Source of the DNA: Bulleidia extructa W1219
GTDB taxonomy: Bacteria; Bacillota_I; Bacilli_A; Erysipelotrichales; Erysipelotrichaceae
Assembly: GCF_000177375.1 (NCBI RefSeq)
Contig: NZ_ADFR01000002.1
Location: forward strand, 1-64,000
DNA: 64,000 bases
Direction: 5' to 3'
In this document: piece after piece, positions 62,587 to 64,000 of the stretch
How the letters are laid out: each line of letters starts with the position of its first letter
Numbering within the stretch: position 1 is the stretch's first letter
Position numbers and translations under genes: made by a program
Notes under the pieces: generated by a model
Databases searched by the model: none
Told to the model about the DNA's origin: nothing
Seen by the model: the letters and a program-made list of their open reading frames with translations, nothing else

Positions 62587-62607
62587 TTTCTAGCTCGTTT
62601 TACCTTC

Positions 62608-64000
62608 TTATTCTTTCTTTAATTTTTCCGGATATTTTAATTTCGGTAAATCAACCCCTGCTTTAACAATCCCGTTTTCAACAATCAGATCGTCAGCCGC
62701 AATTTTAACTAAATCATCTCCATTAATAGAAACCACATAATTACCCAAGAAATATCTCACTTGATTTTCTGAAACTCCATAATGTTTCGCTAAGAATCGA
62801 CACTTAGCTATCATTTCTTCTTCGGTATCTATCCTATCTTCAATCACATAATGATGATTCACTTTATATTTCAAAAATGCGACCACTTCTTTTGCCGTAA
62901 TCCCTTTGAAACGACCTTCTTTTTCCATCGCAATTAAATCCGGGATACTCACCGCATGATAATGTGAATCGTGCAACCAGTAGAAATACCGACCACTTTT
63001 ATCAGGTTTTATGATACCAAAAACCGGTAAACCATCTGTCACTTTTCCATAATGAGTCATTTTTTTCAAATTCTTACTTAGAATTTTTTCTACTCTCTTA
63101 TCCAATTTTTCTTTTACATCTTCATAGGTAAATAAGTCTGTTTCTTTAACTTTTGTATGTCCTCCATGATTGGATTTTTCTTGGATATATTCCGCCTTTG
63201 GAAACATAGATCTTGGATTTTCTTTTGTAATACCAATTTCTTTTCCATTTTCGTACACATGCCAATGGTCTCCATGATCCACAATCTTGGTAATATTTCT
63301 ACCCTTTAATTTATTCAGTGTTAAGACTCCTACAACCGGTCCTAATTTTTTATTAGGAGTGTCCGGTTTTGGCAAAACAGCTTTAGGATTCGTTGGCTTA
63401 GAAGAATGATTCCCTTTATATTCCCCCACTTTTGCTTTTGGGTAAAAAGGGCGCGGATCTTGATAACTAATAAATTCACCGCCATCTGTTGTATAAATAT
63501 GCCAATGATCCCCATGTCTTAAAATTTTATAGACCGTAGACTTTTTAGCTAAATTCTGAATGGAATGTGTTGGTTTTCCACGATGAGATCCCTTGTATTG
63601 TCCAATTTTAATTTTCTTAAACAAAGAAGACGGATCTTGATAGGTCAAATATTCTTTCCCATCTGCGGTATAAACATGCCAATGATTCCCATGTTTCTTA
63701 ATACTAACCACCCTTTTACCTTTTAATTGTGCCAAAGTAAGAACTGAAACCAATTCTAATCCACCGGTATCCTTCAAATTAGCCGGATTGGTATATGTAA
63801 TATGTTCCTTACCATCTTTAGTGAACACATGCCAATGATCCCCGTGTTTAATCACTTTAACAATATTAGATTTTTGAATGTGATTATCATCTACCAAAAT
63901 AGTAGTAGTGGTATCTTTTTCATATGTTGTCACCTTTGGTTGCACGAATTCCTTCTTTTTCGACTCTGTATTAGAAGCCACTTTTTGATGAAAAGTACAC
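62608..64000 (-). CDS. Histidine-triad (Pht/HTP-like) lipoprotein, 5' end outside window
   Basis: The frame runs to the window edge (at least 463 codons), so the N-terminus is missing. Its first visible residues CTFHQK could be the lipidated Cys after a lipobox. Four repeats hold the zinc motif HxxHxH: HGDHWH, HGNHWH, HGDHWH, HGDHWH, each followed by a tyrosine/phenylalanine and a DGxE segment with TYxxP-type ends. Related streptococcal Pht proteins bind zinc and help its uptake. The C-terminal 170 aa has another H-rich segment (HDSHYHAVS). Surface role inferred. Confidence 0.85.
   Translation of the reverse strand, partial: CTFHQKVASNTESKKKEFVQPKVTTYEKDTTTTILVDDNHIQKSNIVKVIKHGDHWHVFTKDGKEHITYTNPANLKDTGGLELVSVLTLAQLKGKRVVSIKKHGNHWHVYTADGKEYLTYQDPSSLFKKIKIGQYKGSHRGKPTHSIQNLAKKSTVYKILRHGDHWHIYTTDGGEFISYQDPRPFYPKAKVGEYKGNHSSKPTNPKAVLPKPDTPNKKLGPVVGVLTLNKLKGRNITKIVDHGDHWHVYENGKEIGITKENPRSMFPKAEYIQEKSNHGGHTKVKETDLFTYEDVKEKLDKRVEKILSKNLKKMTHYGKVTDGLPVFGIIKPDKSGRYFYWLHDSHYHAVSIPDLIAMEKEGRFKGITAKEVVAFLKYKVNHHYVIEDRIDTEEEMIAKCRFLAKHYGVSENQVRYFLGNYVVSINGDDLVKIAADDLIVENGIVKAGVDLPKLKYPEKLKKE

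Noticed and set aside
1-64000. CRISPR array, toxin-antitoxin or restriction system
   Set aside because: No regular repeats with spacers, no Cas, no methylase/restriction or typical TA gene pair seen on either strand.

Overview
The window is a 64-kb piece of a low-GC Bacillota chromosome. Gene content and order resemble the Bacillus core genome: topA-trmFO-xerC, ffh-rpsP-khpA-rimM-trmD, gpsB-rnpB, recU-ponA, parE-parC, and yqeH-yhbY-(nadD/yqeK)-rsfS-dnaD-nth. Lysine-rich proteins, histidine-triad lipoproteins, a TetR/Cna-B adhesin locus, a lipoprotein flavin reductase with its own two-component system, and no sporulation genes all suggest a member of the Erysipelotrichaceae. That is inference; no rRNA is present to place it. 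Most genes lie on the minus strand.

Layout. 1-3.5 kb: a truncated Cna-B surface adhesin, a TetR regulator, and a translationally coupled trio (lipoprotein, SHOCT-like small protein, nucleoside phosphorylase). 3.5-10.5 kb: one operon, lepB-rbgA-rnhB-dprA-topA-trmFO-xerC. 10.5-14.6 kb: rplS with a structured leader, then an accessory block (frameshifted HAD phosphatase, ComB-family protein, an unknown 155-aa protein, a GNAT, hemolysin III and its divergent DUF1836 regulator). This block splits rplS from trmD. 14.6-18 kb: trmD-rimM-khpA-rpsP and ffh. 18-30 kb: SSB-like protein, ftsK, rnjB, miaB, rny, PAP2, murE, recA, pgsA. 30-34 kb: RNase P RNA, gpsB, recU, class A PBP. 34.6-43.7 kb: degV, then one long coupled operon parE-parC-yqeH-yhbY-yqeK-rsfS-dnaD-nth, with plsY divergent. 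44-50.4 kb: an accessory respiratory-type module (YesN/YesM-like two-component system, flavinylated lipoprotein reductase, flavodoxin, SLC13/ArsB-type transporter). 50.5-53.1 kb: a Rossmann methyltransferase-like protein, mgtE, tRNA-Leu and tRNA-Cys. 53.3-59.2 kb: a complete shikimate operon aroB-aroC-aroE/K-aroF-aroA-aroQ. 59.5-61.6 kb: ketopantoate reductase plus an EIIC-like permease. 61.9-62.6 kb: a scar of mobile DNA (DUF4417 remnant, two small genes, an IS3-like end). 62.6-64 kb: a histidine-triad lipoprotein running off the window.

Regulatory layout. Genes are packed tightly: 4-bp ATGA overlaps are common, and intrinsic terminators often enclose the stop codon of the gene they end. At least six genes have a good -10 box only 6-8 nt before the start codon and no Shine-Dalgarno sequence, which suggests leaderless mRNAs. 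Several promoters use an extended -10 (TGATATAAT or TGATACAAT).

The observations most worth a second look are: a degenerate NadD domain fused to YqeK; the reductase module with a candidate AraC-type operator (8-bp repeats exactly 20 bp apart); the cluster of apparent leaderless starts; the panE/EIIC pair with two dyads at its promoter; and the A7 frameshift in the HAD gene. I saw no CRISPR array, no complete prophage and no clearly new defence system.
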